From assembly GCA_965221585.1 (NCBI GenBank), contig OZ244898.1:1302001-1366000 (forward strand): a stretch of 64,000 nucleotides of DNA. Direction: 5' to 3'. The translations under genes and the position numbers were made by a program. The stretch comes from VXYK01 sp965221585. Lineage in GTDB: Bacteria > Actinomycetota > Acidimicrobiia > Acidimicrobiales > Aldehydirespiratoraceae. The notes under the pieces are model-generated. The model saw nothing but the letters and a program-made list of their open reading frames with translations. It was not told the origin of the DNA and ran no database searches. This document shows positions 8,028 to 17,238 of the stretch, piece after piece. The first letter of the stretch is position 1. Each line of letters opens with the position of its first letter.

Positions 8028-8684
8028 TCAACCGTCCGGATCAGCTTGACTGTCGGTCTCAACTTGAGGTCCATCCTCATCTTGAGACTCTTCAGCGGTT
8101 TGATCGGGATTGAACGAGGAGTAGTTGCTGCGGTCTACTGTCTGATCCTCATCGGTCGTCTCCGCGCTGGTCGGCAACGCCTGGCGCTGGGAGTCGATCA
8201 ATACTCGGACCCGGTTCACGTTGCTCGGCTCGGTCGCAGTCCAGACGAGCTGGGCCACGGCCTCGAGCAGAATCGGGCTCACGTCGGCTTCCGGGTCGTC
8301 CTGAGTGATGTTGATCGTCAAGAGGTCCCGGTCGCGTGTCGCGCTCAGCAGTTCGAACTCGAGCAGCTGGTTCACGAAGCCCGCATTCCGCTCGTCCTCG
8401 GTGCGGAACTCATCGAACAGCGGTCTCAGCCGTCCCGCGTTGGTGGTGAAAGTTCGAATCTCCCTCGCGACTGGAACGACGATGGATTCGACCTGGTCGA
8501 TCAGATAGAACACGGCAGGCTCGGTTGGAACCACCGGCGCGGTGGTCGTGGTCGTGGTGTAGCCCGGTCGGAGATTCTCGGGCAGGTCGTCGGAGGAGAT
8601 CTCCGATGCCGGTCCGTCAGTGGGAACCGCGCAAGCGGCGACAAGCAGCAGTGCTGCCAACGCTGCCGATGTGGCCCGCCTCAC
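8028..8684 (-). CDS. GerMN-domain lipoprotein, LpqB-position partner of the two-component system
   Basis: 218 residues. A lipoprotein signal ends in LLVAAC with Cys near residue 18, followed by a Ser/Thr-rich linker, a GerMN-like domain (VFYLIDQVESIVVPVAREI to about NRVRVLIDSQRQ) and a low-complexity acidic tail rich in Gln, Asp and Glu. The GTG start overlaps the histidine kinase stop (GTGA). In actinobacteria the third gene of mtrA-mtrB-lpqB is a GerMN lipoprotein that modulates the kinase; this protein sits in the same place but lacks the long LpqB C-terminal domain, so it is at most a short analogue. Confidence 0.72.
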   Translation of the reverse strand: MRRATSAALAALLLVAACAVPTDGPASEISSDDLPENLRPGYTTTTTTAPVVPTEPAVFYLIDQVESIVVPVAREIRTFTTNAGRLRPLFDEFRTEDERNAGFVNQLLEFELLSATRDRDLLTINITQDDPEADVSPILLEAVAQLVWTATEPSNVNRVRVLIDSQRQALPTSAETTDEDQTVDRSNYSSFNPDQTAEESQDEDGPQVETDSQADPDG

Positions 8685-10087
8685 CGGTCGTCTTCCGGAT
8701 CGATCCTTATCGGCAGGGCCACGACCATCCGCGCACCCGGCATCCCATCGAGCCGGTCCTCGACCCAGACCTCTCCGGTGTGCAGATGCACATGCTCTGA
8801 GACGAGCGACAATCCGAGTCCGGTGCCGGTGTCGTGGCCGCGTCGCCCACCTGAGCTGCCGCGGCTGAAGCGGTCGAAGATCACCTGCCGCTCGGCTGCC
8901 GGAACGCCTGGGCCACGGTCCTGGACCGCCAGGAACGCCACGTCCGACTCGCTGGAGATCTCGACCTCGATGTTGCCGCCACCGTACTTGTCGGCGTTGT
9001 CGATGAGGTTGGCGATGACCTGCGCCAAGCGGCGCTTGTCGGCGACGATCACCAGCGATTCACCCTCCTCGCTCACCGAGAGGGAGATATCGGGCCGTGA
9101 TGAATAACTGATTGCGTGTCTGACGAACTCCGCGAAGAAGACCGGCTCGGCTTGAAGCGCAGCCGTACCGACGTCGTAGCGGCTGATCTCGAGGAGGTTC
9201 TCGACCAGTTGGGTGAATCGGGCAATGTCGTCGGTCAATAGGGCGAGGGCTGTCTGACTGCGATGCGACATCTGATGGCGGTCGTTGTTGAGGACCTCCG
9301 CTGAGGCGCTGAAGGTCATCAGTGGGGAACGAAGCTCATGGCTCACCTCGGACGCAAAACGCGCGTCGCGGTCGATCCGGTCCTCGAGAGACTGGGCCAT
9401 CCCATTGAAGGAAGCCGACAGCGATGCCAGGTCGGCGTCAGCCGGCGGATCAAGGCGCGTCTTCAGGTCGCCTGCGGCCAGAGACTCCGCTGCAGCGCGA
9501 ATGTCAGCCAGCGGCGTCAAGGCACGACGTGAAGCCCACAGTCCCAATGCAGCTGCAACGAAGGTCGTGACCGTGCCTACAACCAGCAGAATCAGGCCCA
9601 GCGAATTCAGAGTCTCGTCGACCTCACCGATGAGCACCGCCTCGAAATAAGCGGCGTCGCGGCCCGGGAGTTGGACTCCGCTGACGATGGCAGGCTCGCC
9701 GTTCAAGGTGATCCGGGTACGGCCCGCGGATCCCTGCGAGAGCAGCGCCAGCAGGGTGTCGGGCACGGTCTCCTCGCTGAAAACCAGTGAGTTGAGCCCC
9801 ACCCACTCGTCGCCGAACCGTACCAGCGGCAGCGCACCGGAGGTGGTCGTCAACGACTCCAGGATCGCCGCGACGCCCTCAGCGGCCGGATCATCGCCGA
9901 CCTGACGTTGGAACCTCTGGCCGTTCTCGGCGAATGAGGCGAGGGCGGCAGCGTCGCGTTCAACGAGCAGGCTCCGACGTGTCAGCGTCAATGTCAACAG
10001 GCCGATGGTGCTGGCCAACAGCAGGCCCCCCAGAGCGAACAGGAGGGTGATTCTGGACCTGAGACCGAGTCGTTCCCATCGAGACAC
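8681..10087 (-). CDS. Sensor histidine kinase, MtrB-like
   Basis: 468 residues. Two membrane helices (about residues 13-36 and 160-183) flank an extracytoplasmic sensor region; a HAMP domain follows (RRALTPLADIRAAAESLAAGDL). The H-box is FASEVSHELRSPL, the N-box NLIDNADKYGGG, G1 DRGPGVP, the F-box FDRFSRG and G2 GTGLGLSLV, so all catalytic elements are intact. It sits 9 bases after the response regulator and is followed by the GerMN lipoprotein, giving a MtrAB-LpqB-like layout. That system controls cell-wall and division genes in other actinobacteria; the same role here is inferred. Confidence 0.88.
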   Translation of the reverse strand: MSRWERLGLRSRITLLFALGGLLLASTIGLLTLTLTRRSLLVERDAAALASFAENGQRFQRQVGDDPAAEGVAAILESLTTTSGALPLVRFGDEWVGLNSLVFSEETVPDTLLALLSQGSAGRTRITLNGEPAIVSGVQLPGRDAAYFEAVLIGEVDETLNSLGLILLVVGTVTTFVAAALGLWASRRALTPLADIRAAAESLAAGDLKTRLDPPADADLASLSASFNGMAQSLEDRIDRDARFASEVSHELRSPLMTFSASAEVLNNDRHQMSHRSQTALALLTDDIARFTQLVENLLEISRYDVGTAALQAEPVFFAEFVRHAISYSSRPDISLSVSEEGESLVIVADKRRLAQVIANLIDNADKYGGGNIEVEISSESDVAFLAVQDRGPGVPAAERQVIFDRFSRGSSGGRRGHDTGTGLGLSLVSEHVHLHTGEVWVEDRLDGMPGARMVVALPIRIDPEDDR

Positions 10088-10096
10088 GGTTCACCT

Positions 10097-10777
10097 CTAC
10101 GCAGCCAGCTTGTAGCCCAGCCCGCGTACGGTCACGACGTAACGCGGGTTGGCCGGATCGGGCTCAACCTTGGTCCGAAGTCGACGGATGTGCACGTCGA
10201 CGAGGCGGCCGTCACCGAAATAGCCGTAACCCCAGACTCGCTCCAACAACAGCTCGCGGCTGAAGACCCGACCGACGTTTGAGGCCAACTCCACAAGCAG
10301 CCGAAACTCCGTCTTGGTGAGATGCACCTCCTCCGTCCCGACCCGGACCACTCCCTCGTCTGGGATTATCTCCAACTCGCCGAAGACGAGTTGGGGAGCC
10401 CCGGAGTCGGAGGTGCGGACCCGGCGCAGCAAGGCCCTGATCCGGGCCGACAGTTCCTTGGGAGCGTGCGGTTTGGTCAGATAGTCGTCGGCCCCCGCCT
10501 CGAGTCCGGCGACCACATCATGAGTGTCGGCACGTGCGGTGACCATCACGATGGGAACGTCGGACACCTTGCGGATCGATCGACAGACCTCGAAACCGTC
10601 CATGCCGGGGAGCATGATGTCGATCAGCACGACATCAGCGGGAGCCTGGCCGAAGGCAAGCAGAGCATCCTCACCCGACTCGGCTTCGGCCACCTCGTAT
10701 CCCTCGTCTTCAAGGGCGAGGCGCACCGACATCCGGATCCGCTCGTCGTCCTCGACAGTCAGTATGCGTGTAGTCAC
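10097..10777 (-). CDS. OmpR/PhoB-type response regulator, MtrA-like
   Basis: Receiver domain with the acidic pair in VEDDERIR, the phospho-acceptor Asp in VLIDIMLPGMDG, the Thr of MVTARAD and Lys in YLTKPHAP. A winged-helix DNA-binding domain follows (LTKTEFRLLVELASNVGRVF, DVHIRRLRTKVE, TVRGLGYKLA). The start is uncertain: GTG 10777 gives VTTRILTVEDD, normal for the family; an upstream GTG at 10840 would add 21 acidic, non-conserved residues and overlap the neighbouring membrane gene by 35 bases. It forms an operon with the kinase and lipoprotein downstream. Confidence 0.87.
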   Translation of the reverse strand: MTTRILTVEDDERIRMSVRLALEDEGYEVAEAESGEDALLAFGQAPADVVLIDIMLPGMDGFEVCRSIRKVSDVPIVMVTARADTHDVVAGLEAGADDYLTKPHAPKELSARIRALLRRVRTSDSGAPQLVFGELEIIPDEGVVRVGTEEVHLTKTEFRLLVELASNVGRVFSRELLLERVWGYGYFGDGRLVDVHIRRLRTKVEPDPANPRYVVTVRGLGYKLAA

Positions 10778-10805
10778 AGTCGCAGGATCCCCGGATTCTC
10801 GATCA

Positions 10806-11081
10806 TCAGACGAGCCCCTGTTGTCGATGAGCTCGTTCACGTGCTTCTCGCTCGTTCCATTCAGCGGAAGCCTTCAGGGCGAGAACTGCCACGATGGCGA
10901 CTCCAACGGCGCAACCGACGGCACTTGCGAGTCCCACGAAACCTGCAGCGGTGGAACAACCGTCGTGGCATTGGAGATCCATGACCACATAACCGACCAG
11001 CCCGCCGCAGAGCCCTGCGAGCAGAATCGACAACACGGCGAGCACACGCGCGATTCTCGAGGGAGCAGACGTCGTGGTCAT
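10806..11081 (-). CDS. Small two-helix membrane protein at the head of the two-component operon
   Basis: 91 residues, two hydrophobic segments (about residues 13-35 and 43-68) joined by a short loop with two Cys (CHDGC), and a charged Arg/Glu-rich C-terminus. It starts the operon leading into the response regulator and is divergent from the mannosyltransferase gene. No family recognised; it could be a small accessory membrane protein. The Cys pair in the loop may form a disulfide outside the cell (inference). Confidence 0.55.
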   Translation of the reverse strand: MTTTSAPSRIARVLAVLSILLAGLCGGLVGYVVMDLQCHDGCSTAAGFVGLASAVGCAVGVAIVAVLALKASAEWNEREARERAHRQQGLV

Positions 11082-11088
11082 TGCACCG

Positions 11089-11094
11089 ATCCTA
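11089..11094 (-). promoter_or_regulatory. -10-like element of the two-component operon
   Basis: TAGGAT on the minus strand, 7 bases before the ATG at 11081, fits a leaderless promoter. Confidence 0.5.
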
Positions 11095-11119
11095 GCGACG
11101 CGCCACCGTCGCCGCCGCC

Positions 11120-11125
11120 TAGAGT
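11120..11125 (+). promoter_or_regulatory. -10-like element of the polyprenol-phosphate mannosyltransferase gene
   Basis: TAGAGT, 7 bases before the GTG at 11133, is divergent from the TAGGAT box 25 bases away. Its position supports GTG 11133 over the ATG at 11142. Confidence 0.5.
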
Positions 11126-11132
11126 TCCCGCA

Positions 11133-11873
11133 GTGCGGTCAATGGTGGTTCTTCCGACATACAACGAGGCGGCGAATATCGCCGAGGTGCTGCATCGCCT
11201 GCGCTCGGCCTGTCCCGAGGCCAACGTGCTGGTTGTCGACGACGCCTCGCCGGACGGCACTGCCGACATCGTCAAGGCCATGGCCGAAGACCTCTGGGGG
11301 GTCGAACTGCTAAGGCGCAGCGCCAAGGCGGGTCTGGGGTCCGCTTACCGCGACGGCTTCAAGAAGGGTCTGGAACAGGGATTCGACATTCTTGTGGCCA
11401 TGGACAGCGACCTCTCGCACGACCCGGGCGTGCTTCCACAACTCCTTGATGTGATCGTGCAGGGAGCGGATTTGGTGATCGGCAGCCGCTACGTCCCAGG
11501 CGGGTCCATTCCCGACTGGTCCTGGCACCGGAGACTGCTCTCGAAATGGGGCAACCGCTATGCGGGAGCTGCTCTCGGACTCGATGTTGCCGACGCCACC
11601 AGCGGTTACCGCGCCTTTCGGGCCTCGATGATTGCCAAGATCGACTTCGGCGAGGTTCGAGCCGACGGATACGGCTTCCAGATCGAAATGGCCTATCGGA
11701 TGCAGGGTCTGGGTGGCACGGTTCGCGAATTCCCGATCGCCTTCGTCGACCGGATACGGGGCAAGTCGAAGATGTCGCCTCGGATCGTTGTCGAAGCCTT
11801 GGTGCTGGTTACCTGGTGGGGAGCGCGGGATCGCTTCGAGCGCTTGCGTCGCCTGCGGACCGGACGACCCTGA
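11133..11873 (+). CDS. Polyprenol-phosphate mannosyltransferase (GT2, Ppm1/DPM1-like)
   Basis: About 246 residues. GT2 family enzyme that moves mannose from GDP-mannose to polyprenyl phosphate, making the lipid donor for periplasmic mannosylation. Visible: VVLPTYNEAANI at the start, VVDDASPDGTADI, the catalytic metal-binding stretch AMDSDLSHDP, GSRYVPGGSIPDWSWHR, and DATSGYRAFR. There is no attached membrane acyltransferase domain, so it is the stand-alone form. The frame is open far upstream, but GTG 11133 after the TAGAGT box gives the family N-terminus. With pimB it suggests a mannolipid/mannoprotein pathway. Confidence 0.88.
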   Translation: MRSMVVLPTYNEAANIAEVLHRLRSACPEANVLVVDDASPDGTADIVKAMAEDLWGVELLRRSAKAGLGSAYRDGFKKGLEQGFDILVAMDSDLSHDPGVLPQLLDVIVQGADLVIGSRYVPGGSIPDWSWHRRLLSKWGNRYAGAALGLDVADATSGYRAFRASMIAKIDFGEVRADGYGFQIEMAYRMQGLGGTVREFPIAFVDRIRGKSKMSPRIVVEALVLVTWWGARDRFERLRRLRTGRP

Positions 11874-11880
11874 GCCGCCA

Positions 11881-12016
11881 GAGGCCGAGCGAATTGACCC
11901 GTGCAGGGTTTCGTTGACGAGGCCGGGGCCCGAGCGGCCCGCCCGCGGCCTTACGGCCCGTGAGCGCAGCGAACAAGAGCATGGGTGGCGCGCAGTGAAC
12001 AAGAGCGGGGAACAAC
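11881..12016 (+). repeat. Dispersed intergenic repeat, copy 2
   Basis: About 136 bp, the fullest match to copy 1 (1629-1767). It begins AGAGGCCGAGCG, carries CCCGAGCGGCCCGCCCGCGG in the middle and ends with two GAACAAGAGC units. It starts 7 bases after the mannosyltransferase stop and fills most of the space before the DUF3040 gene. Confidence 0.85.
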
Positions 12017-12094
12017 GGCCAGTCCAAGCGTTGGATTGGCGCGCAAGCTGTGCGACACTGTAAGGAACAGACACCCGGTCTGGAGGAGAAATCG

Positions 12095-12478
12095 GTGCCG
12101 CTATCAGAAGACGAGCGACGAATCCTCAACGAGATTGAGGATCATCTCTACGAGAGCGACCCCGCCTTGGCGCGTGAGGTCGCGCAGACCACCATCTACA
12201 CGCACGCCTTCAGAAACCTCAAATGGGCCACTCTGGCGTTCCTCCTAGGGGCCGTCTTCATGGTGGTGTTGCTGTCAGTCCACTTCGTGCTCGCGTTCAT
12301 CGGTTTCGCAGTGATGCTGGTCAGCGTGCTGTGGTTCGAGAACAATGCTCGGAAGCTGGGGCGCGCAGGACTCCAGGAGATGACCGAACACTACCGTGGC
12401 GGCACGCTGCGCGACGCGGTCGGAGGAGCGGGGGCGCGTCTGCGGCAACGCTTCCAGCGGCCCGACGACCGCATGTAG
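12095..12478 (+). CDS. DUF3040 small membrane protein
   Basis: 127 residues. The N-terminus PLSEDERRILNEIEDHLYESDPALA is the DUF3040 signature found in actinobacteria, followed by two membrane helices (about residues 47-67 and 69-88) and a polar tail. The GTG at 12095 is chosen because GGAGGAG lies 6 bases before it and it gives the family start; an upstream in-frame start would add unrelated residues. The molecular function of the family is not known to me. It is convergent with the transglutaminase operon. Confidence 0.85.
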   Translation: MPLSEDERRILNEIEDHLYESDPALAREVAQTTIYTHAFRNLKWATLAFLLGAVFMVVLLSVHFVLAFIGFAVMLVSVLWFENNARKLGRAGLQEMTEHYRGGTLRDAVGGAGARLRQRFQRPDDRM

Positions 12479-12537
12479 AGTCGCGGTCAGCGACAACGGT
12501 TCCGGCCCCAGCGGCGAGGTCGGTTCTTGGCTGGCCT

Positions 12538-14901
12538 TCAGTTCTTGACAGGGCTGCGAGGATCAATCGCGGCCAGCGTCACGCGGCGCGGACCCGCGAG
12601 TGTGTGGCATCGATCCACAATGCGCGCGGATGCCTCTTTGGCGGCAAGCGCCAACTCGTTGGCAACATCCCCGCTCCGACCGTCATGAATTGGACCCTCA
12701 GAGGATGTGTCCGAGTAACGCAGTGCGGTGAGCGCCACGGCGAGATCCTCAAGCGGGCCGAGATCGCCGCCGAAGCGATCTGCCGCGGAGGCGACCTCCA
12801 GCGGAGTCTGAGCCTCGTTGAGCGAGAAGCCGACCAATCGGAGGGCCTTTACGGCGTCGTCCCAGGCGATTTCGCCTCGCAATACCGGGTCGTCAGCGGC
12901 ACGCAGCAAACGTCTTCGTCTTCGGACCGCCTTGATTGCGGGGATCCCCGCAGTGGCCGCGGTGACGCCGACAACCACAACGAAAGCCAGTCGAAACACC
13001 GAGAACAACAGTGACGTTCCGCCGGAGTCAGATACCGAGGTTGTCTCCGAAACGACATCCGACCCGCTTGGGCGGGGGACAGGAGGCCCCGCGAAGCCGT
13101 TGTTGGTAGCGCCCCCGCCGATAGCGCCGTCCACGGAGCCCGGCAGGATCAGCGACTCGTTGCTCGGATACTGGTGAGCGTCGGTCAGGCCGGTGATGTC
13201 GGAATCGTGAGGCCGGCTGCGACCCGGGGTCGGCTCGAAGATGATCCATCCAGCCTCGGCAAAGTACACCTCAGGCCAGGCATGGGCGTGATGTCCACGC
13301 ACAACGTACTCTCGCCGCTCCGGATCCCACGAACCCCAGGTGTAACCGACCGCCACCCGTGTGGGAATACCGATCGACCGGGCCATGGAGGCGAACACCG
13401 AGGCGAACTGTTCGCAGTACCCGGCACGGACGCTGAACAGGAAGTCCTCGGTTGTGGCGATGTCGTGACGCTTAGCGACATCGAGGTCGTAGCGGAAGTT
13501 CGCAGGATCCCGCAGGAAGTCCTGCAGCATCCTGGCCCGTTGGTAGTCGGTCGCAGCGCCCGCGGTGACCTGGCGGGCGAGGACAGTGATCCGTGTCGGC
13601 CAGCAGTCGTGTGTTGCGCTGGACTGGTCGGGTTCGCAGACCGGCGGAAGCTGGGTGTGTTCCGCCAAGAACTCCTCGCTCAAGTTCGCCGCCGCTCGTT
13701 CCTGAAGTTGAGAAGGCTCGTAATCGGGGACCTGACTCTCGATCGTGTAGGAGAACCCCTGCTCGGCCAGTTCTTGGGAGTCCCTGTGGTATACCAGCGC
13801 TCCGGTGGAGACCTCGTATTCGAGATCAACTCCTCCGTCGTCGAGCACGCGGCTCAATTCGTAGGCGGCCGGCAGAAAAATGTCGTCTTCGCTGCGAGAA
13901 CGCTTGCTCACGGTCTGGACAAGCCTCGTGCGGTTGACCAGCGATGAATCGACTGTGCTGGGAAGTGGACCGCGAGCGTCGTCAAAGCTCGAGGTCCGCT
14001 GCCACTGGTCGCCGTCGAATTCGGTGAGGGCCATCAGACGCCAATAGTCGCGCTCTTCGGGGGCGACCCTCACCGAGAAGATCTCCTCGTCGCTCTGTTC
14101 CACCAGCGAGGCAGAGACATTGACCAGTGGACTGGTGATTCGACGAGCTGAGGGCGGATCGTCGAGTCCGGTGATGTCAACGAGAGGCTGAGAGTCCGCG
14201 CCGGGAATACGCGGCGCGACGAGGGCCCCGACGACCACAACGATCAAACCGAACATTGCACCGGAGCGCAGGATCGTCGACACCCCGGGCCGGGCTCTGC
14301 CAGTCGTCCAGAGATCATCATCGGCCCTTTCCAGCGCTCGCATTGAGAGCGCCACAGCCGTCAACGCGGCCGTGAACGTCACGCCATGGGCCACCTGGTT
14401 GCGATCGATGCCCATGAGCGAGGAGAACGCCAGAACCAACGTGGCGAAGGCAATGGCCTCAACAAAGGAGCGCAGTCTGAAGGCGGCCGAATCGGCCAGG
14501 AAAGCCCCGATCCAGACCAGCGCCGAAGCGCTCACCACAAATCCCCGCAACGGTTGAACCGGGGCGGACTCCTCGACGAACACGGTCCCGGCCGCCGACA
14601 GATCGTCGGTCAGGGCACTGATGGTGTCTGTTGTCGGGAAGATGAACGAACTGTCGTTGGGATAGAAGATGGCGCTGCCGAGCAGCACCAGCGTGACTCC
14701 GCTCACAATCGCTGAAGGACCGAATTTGAATCTGGCCCGGCGACAGGCGATCGCCACGAGGTGGGACGCGACTGCCATCAACAGGACGTCGCGTAGAAAC
14801 GTCGAGTCGACGAAGAGCCGCTCCAAGCTGATCGCGGCAACTATCGAAGCCGCGATCAAAGAACCCTCGGCTACGACGGCGGTGATCTGCTGGGGCTTCA
14901 C
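12538..14901 (-). CDS. TgpA-like membrane transglutaminase (DUF3488 + transglutaminase-like domain)
   Basis: 787 residues. An N-terminal half with about six membrane helices is followed by an extracytoplasmic transglutaminase-like domain and a last membrane helix near residue 640. The catalytic Cys is in RAGYCEQFASVFASMARS, the His in RGHHAHAWPEVYF, and the third position is FEPTPG (Glu where many members have Asp). It is the last gene of the moxR-DUF58-transglutaminase operon and overlaps the DUF58 stop by 4 bases. Members are thought to be proteases or cross-linking enzymes acting at the cell surface; the substrate is unknown. Confidence 0.85.
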   Translation of the reverse strand: MKPQQITAVVAEGSLIAASIVAAISLERLFVDSTFLRDVLLMAVASHLVAIACRRARFKFGPSAIVSGVTLVLLGSAIFYPNDSSFIFPTTDTISALTDDLSAAGTVFVEESAPVQPLRGFVVSASALVWIGAFLADSAAFRLRSFVEAIAFATLVLAFSSLMGIDRNQVAHGVTFTAALTAVALSMRALERADDDLWTTGRARPGVSTILRSGAMFGLIVVVVGALVAPRIPGADSQPLVDITGLDDPPSARRITSPLVNVSASLVEQSDEEIFSVRVAPEERDYWRLMALTEFDGDQWQRTSSFDDARGPLPSTVDSSLVNRTRLVQTVSKRSRSEDDIFLPAAYELSRVLDDGGVDLEYEVSTGALVYHRDSQELAEQGFSYTIESQVPDYEPSQLQERAAANLSEEFLAEHTQLPPVCEPDQSSATHDCWPTRITVLARQVTAGAATDYQRARMLQDFLRDPANFRYDLDVAKRHDIATTEDFLFSVRAGYCEQFASVFASMARSIGIPTRVAVGYTWGSWDPERREYVVRGHHAHAWPEVYFAEAGWIIFEPTPGRSRPHDSDITGLTDAHQYPSNESLILPGSVDGAIGGGATNNGFAGPPVPRPSGSDVVSETTSVSDSGGTSLLFSVFRLAFVVVVGVTAATAGIPAIKAVRRRRRLLRAADDPVLRGEIAWDDAVKALRLVGFSLNEAQTPLEVASAADRFGGDLGPLEDLAVALTALRYSDTSSEGPIHDGRSGDVANELALAAKEASARIVDRCHTLAGPRRVTLAAIDPRSPVKN

Positions 14902-16058
14902 GTGAGCTCGTATGTTCGGTGGGGTTCGGGAGCGAAGAGCTTCCCAAGCTGGTTGGGGCCGGTGAGATGGATCCAGCCCGTTGAGTGGTGAGGACGGTGG
15001 TCGGCGCCCCAGTTCTCGACGTCGGTCGTGATGACGAGTCGAGCCCCCAGTCGCTGAGCAAAATTGCTACGCGCCAGTTGGTCGGTGACGAGCTGGGGGT
15101 CTGCCGACACGGCGACGACGGAACCGTTGATCCTGGGGACAGCTGCATGAATCTCCGGTGACCCCTCCGCGAGGAGTGCGAGAAACTCCAGCAGCGGATT
15201 CAGTTGTGAACTGCCGATGACCCTTCTTGTCGAGCGGCCGTCGGTCGTCTCGATCAGTGTTGCGTCGCCAGCGCCTAGAACCGAGGCGGCTATTGATCCG
15301 GCGATCGATGTTGTGATGTCCAGAGACGCTACGAGATCACCTGGCGGACGTGTGTCGATCACGACCGAGAGCAGCCCGTGCCGGGGCGGGCGCCTTTGAC
15401 GCACCTGGAGTTCGTCCTGGCGTGCTGAGGAGAGCCAGTGCACGTGCCGGAGATCGTCACCCGGTGTGTAGGGACGAAGCCCGTTGAAATCCTCATCGCT
15501 CAGACCCAGCGACTGGTGGTGCAGTTTGGCGAGCAGGGAATCTTCAGAGGCGCGCAGTGGGGGCGAGCCGATGATCTCAATACGGGGATGGACAACAAGT
15601 CGCAAGACGCCGGGGATCTGTTGCTCTCGCTGCACCAACCCGAAAGCGTCGCTGTCGCGGATCGTCACCGGACCGATCTCCTGCACCCCGCGGCTAGCGG
15701 TGCTGAGACGGTACGAAGCGTGAACTGTTCCGTTCGGCGCGATCGGAGCGACCTCCACGCCGAATCCACGCGTTCCTCGGACCGCGTCGTGAAGACGCAG
15801 CACGGGCGTGCGCCGGGGTCCAACATTGCGAAGTTCGAGATCTACCCGCGCTGAGTCTCCAGCAGGCACGCGCAGCGGAGAAAGTCGCTTCTTGACTGAC
15901 AACCGGACCAGGGACAACCTGCGCCAGAGCAGAGCCAGAGCGATCGAGAGGGCTCCCGCCGTCGCTGGGACGATGAATTCGATCCCACCGATCAGGCGTC
16001 CGAACACTCCGGCCACAGCGCTGACGATCAAAACCCACCAGCCTGTCCGGGTCGGCAC
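14898..16058 (-). CDS. DUF58 (vWA-like) protein
   Basis: 386 residues with two N-terminal membrane helices (about residues 6-22 and 27-44), a beta-rich middle region, then the DUF58 signature FNGLRPYTPGDDLRHVHW near residues 195-212 and a C-terminal vWA-like region. It lies 1 base after the MoxR ATPase stop and overlaps the transglutaminase start. MoxR/DUF58/transglutaminase sets are widespread and are thought to assemble or activate surface or metal-dependent complexes. Confidence 0.85.
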   Translation of the reverse strand: MPTRTGWWVLIVSAVAGVFGRLIGGIEFIVPATAGALSIALALLWRRLSLVRLSVKKRLSPLRVPAGDSARVDLELRNVGPRRTPVLRLHDAVRGTRGFGVEVAPIAPNGTVHASYRLSTASRGVQEIGPVTIRDSDAFGLVQREQQIPGVLRLVVHPRIEIIGSPPLRASEDSLLAKLHHQSLGLSDEDFNGLRPYTPGDDLRHVHWLSSARQDELQVRQRRPPRHGLLSVVIDTRPPGDLVASLDITTSIAGSIAASVLGAGDATLIETTDGRSTRRVIGSSQLNPLLEFLALLAEGSPEIHAAVPRINGSVVAVSADPQLVTDQLARSNFAQRLGARLVITTDVENWGADHRPHHSTGWIHLTGPNQLGKLFAPEPHRTYELT

Positions 16059-16059
16059 G

Positions 16060-17097
16060 CTAGGTTCTTTTCGGTCGCGGCAAAGGCACGCTGTCCAAGA
16101 TCTCGGTTACCACATCGGCAGGCCTGACGCCGCGCATACGCACCTCGGGAGTGACGAGCAACCGGTGCGGAAGGACCACGCGCGCCAGTTCCTTGACGTC
16201 GTCGGGAGTGGTGTACTGGCGACCGGACGATGCGGCTTGGGCGCGCGCCACACGTTGCAGCGCCAGCACGCCGCGCGGCGACACTCCGAGTGTCAACGAT
16301 GGATGGGCGCGGGTGGCGGCGGCCAGATTGAGCAGATACTGGCGCAGCTGAGGAGCGACGTAGACCCCTTCAAGGGACTCAGACATCTCGGTGACCGCCC
16401 GCGAGGACACGACGGCGCTGAGTTGGTCTACCACGCTGGTGATTCCCGCGTGGGATTCGAGGATCTGCTCCTCGGCGGTGCGGTCCGGGTAGCCGATGGC
16501 GACCTGCATCAGGAAACGATCCAGCTGGGCCTCGGGCAACCTATAGGTACCCTCGTGTTCGATCGGGTTCTGCGTGGCGATGACCATGAAGGGAGAGCCC
16601 AACTCGTGGGTCACTCCGTCGGATGTGACCTGGCGCTCGGCCATCGCTTCAAGAAGTGCTGATTGAGTCTTCGGCGAGGCGCGATTGATCTCATCGGCCA
16701 ACAGCACGTCGGAGAAGATGGGCCCAGGTCGGAACTCGAAGGTTTCGCTCGCCCGATTCCAGACCGACATTCCCGTGACATCGGTCGGCAGCAGGTCGGG
16801 AGTGAACTGCACGCGTCCGAATCGGCCGTCGACACTGCGCGCCAGAGCTTTGCCGAGGCTCGTCTTGCCGACCCCGGGGACATCCTCGATGAGCACATGA
16901 CCGTCGCAGACCAGGGCGAGGACAAGCAGGTGGATCACATCGGATTTTCCGTGTATAGCCGTCTCGATATTGGCGACGATCGAAGCGAAGTTCCTCTGGA
17001 ACTCGGTGACAGCCTCGTCGCGCCCTGCTCGATCGGGAACGTCGCCGTCGGCCGTCAGAACCGCAGGATCACGTCCGCTATCTTCGACAACGCTCAC
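16060..17097 (-). CDS. MoxR-family AAA+ ATPase
   Basis: 345 residues. Walker A is visible as DVPGVGKTSLGKAL, Walker B as LLADEINRASPKTQSALLEAM, and sensor 1 as VIATQNPIEHEGTY. MoxR ATPases act as chaperones for vWA-domain partners, here most likely the DUF58 protein encoded next. The start GTG at 17097 is preceded by GGAGGTG, a good ribosome site. It is the first gene of a three-gene minus-strand operon and is divergent from the ROK kinase gene. Confidence 0.92.
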   Translation of the reverse strand: MSVVEDSGRDPAVLTADGDVPDRAGRDEAVTEFQRNFASIVANIETAIHGKSDVIHLLVLALVCDGHVLIEDVPGVGKTSLGKALARSVDGRFGRVQFTPDLLPTDVTGMSVWNRASETFEFRPGPIFSDVLLADEINRASPKTQSALLEAMAERQVTSDGVTHELGSPFMVIATQNPIEHEGTYRLPEAQLDRFLMQVAIGYPDRTAEEQILESHAGITSVVDQLSAVVSSRAVTEMSESLEGVYVAPQLRQYLLNLAAATRAHPSLTLGVSPRGVLALQRVARAQAASSGRQYTTPDDVKELARVVLPHRLLVTPEVRMRGVRPADVVTEILDSVPLPRPKRT

Positions 17098-17226
17098 GGC
17101 ACCTCCAAGGCCATCAATCGTAACGAGGGGTCCTCCGACACGCGATATTCACCGGCAACTTGTCGCTCGATCGGCTTCGAGGGTGTTCGGTGAGCAGTGA
17201 GATTTTGTAGTAGTTCGTCCCGCCTC

Positions 17227-17232
17227 TAGCTT
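17227..17232 (+). promoter_or_regulatory. -10-like element of the ROK kinase gene
   Basis: TAGCTT, 6 bases before the ATG at 17239, is identical to the boxes before 1355 and 61993. A TTGTAG about 16 bases upstream is a possible -35. Confidence 0.5.
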
Positions 17233-17238
17233 GGAGCC

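Noticed and set aside
10524..11132. Long upstream extension of the mannosyltransferase gene
   Set aside because: It crosses the divergent two-component operon and a promoter; residues there are low-complexity and unlike the family.
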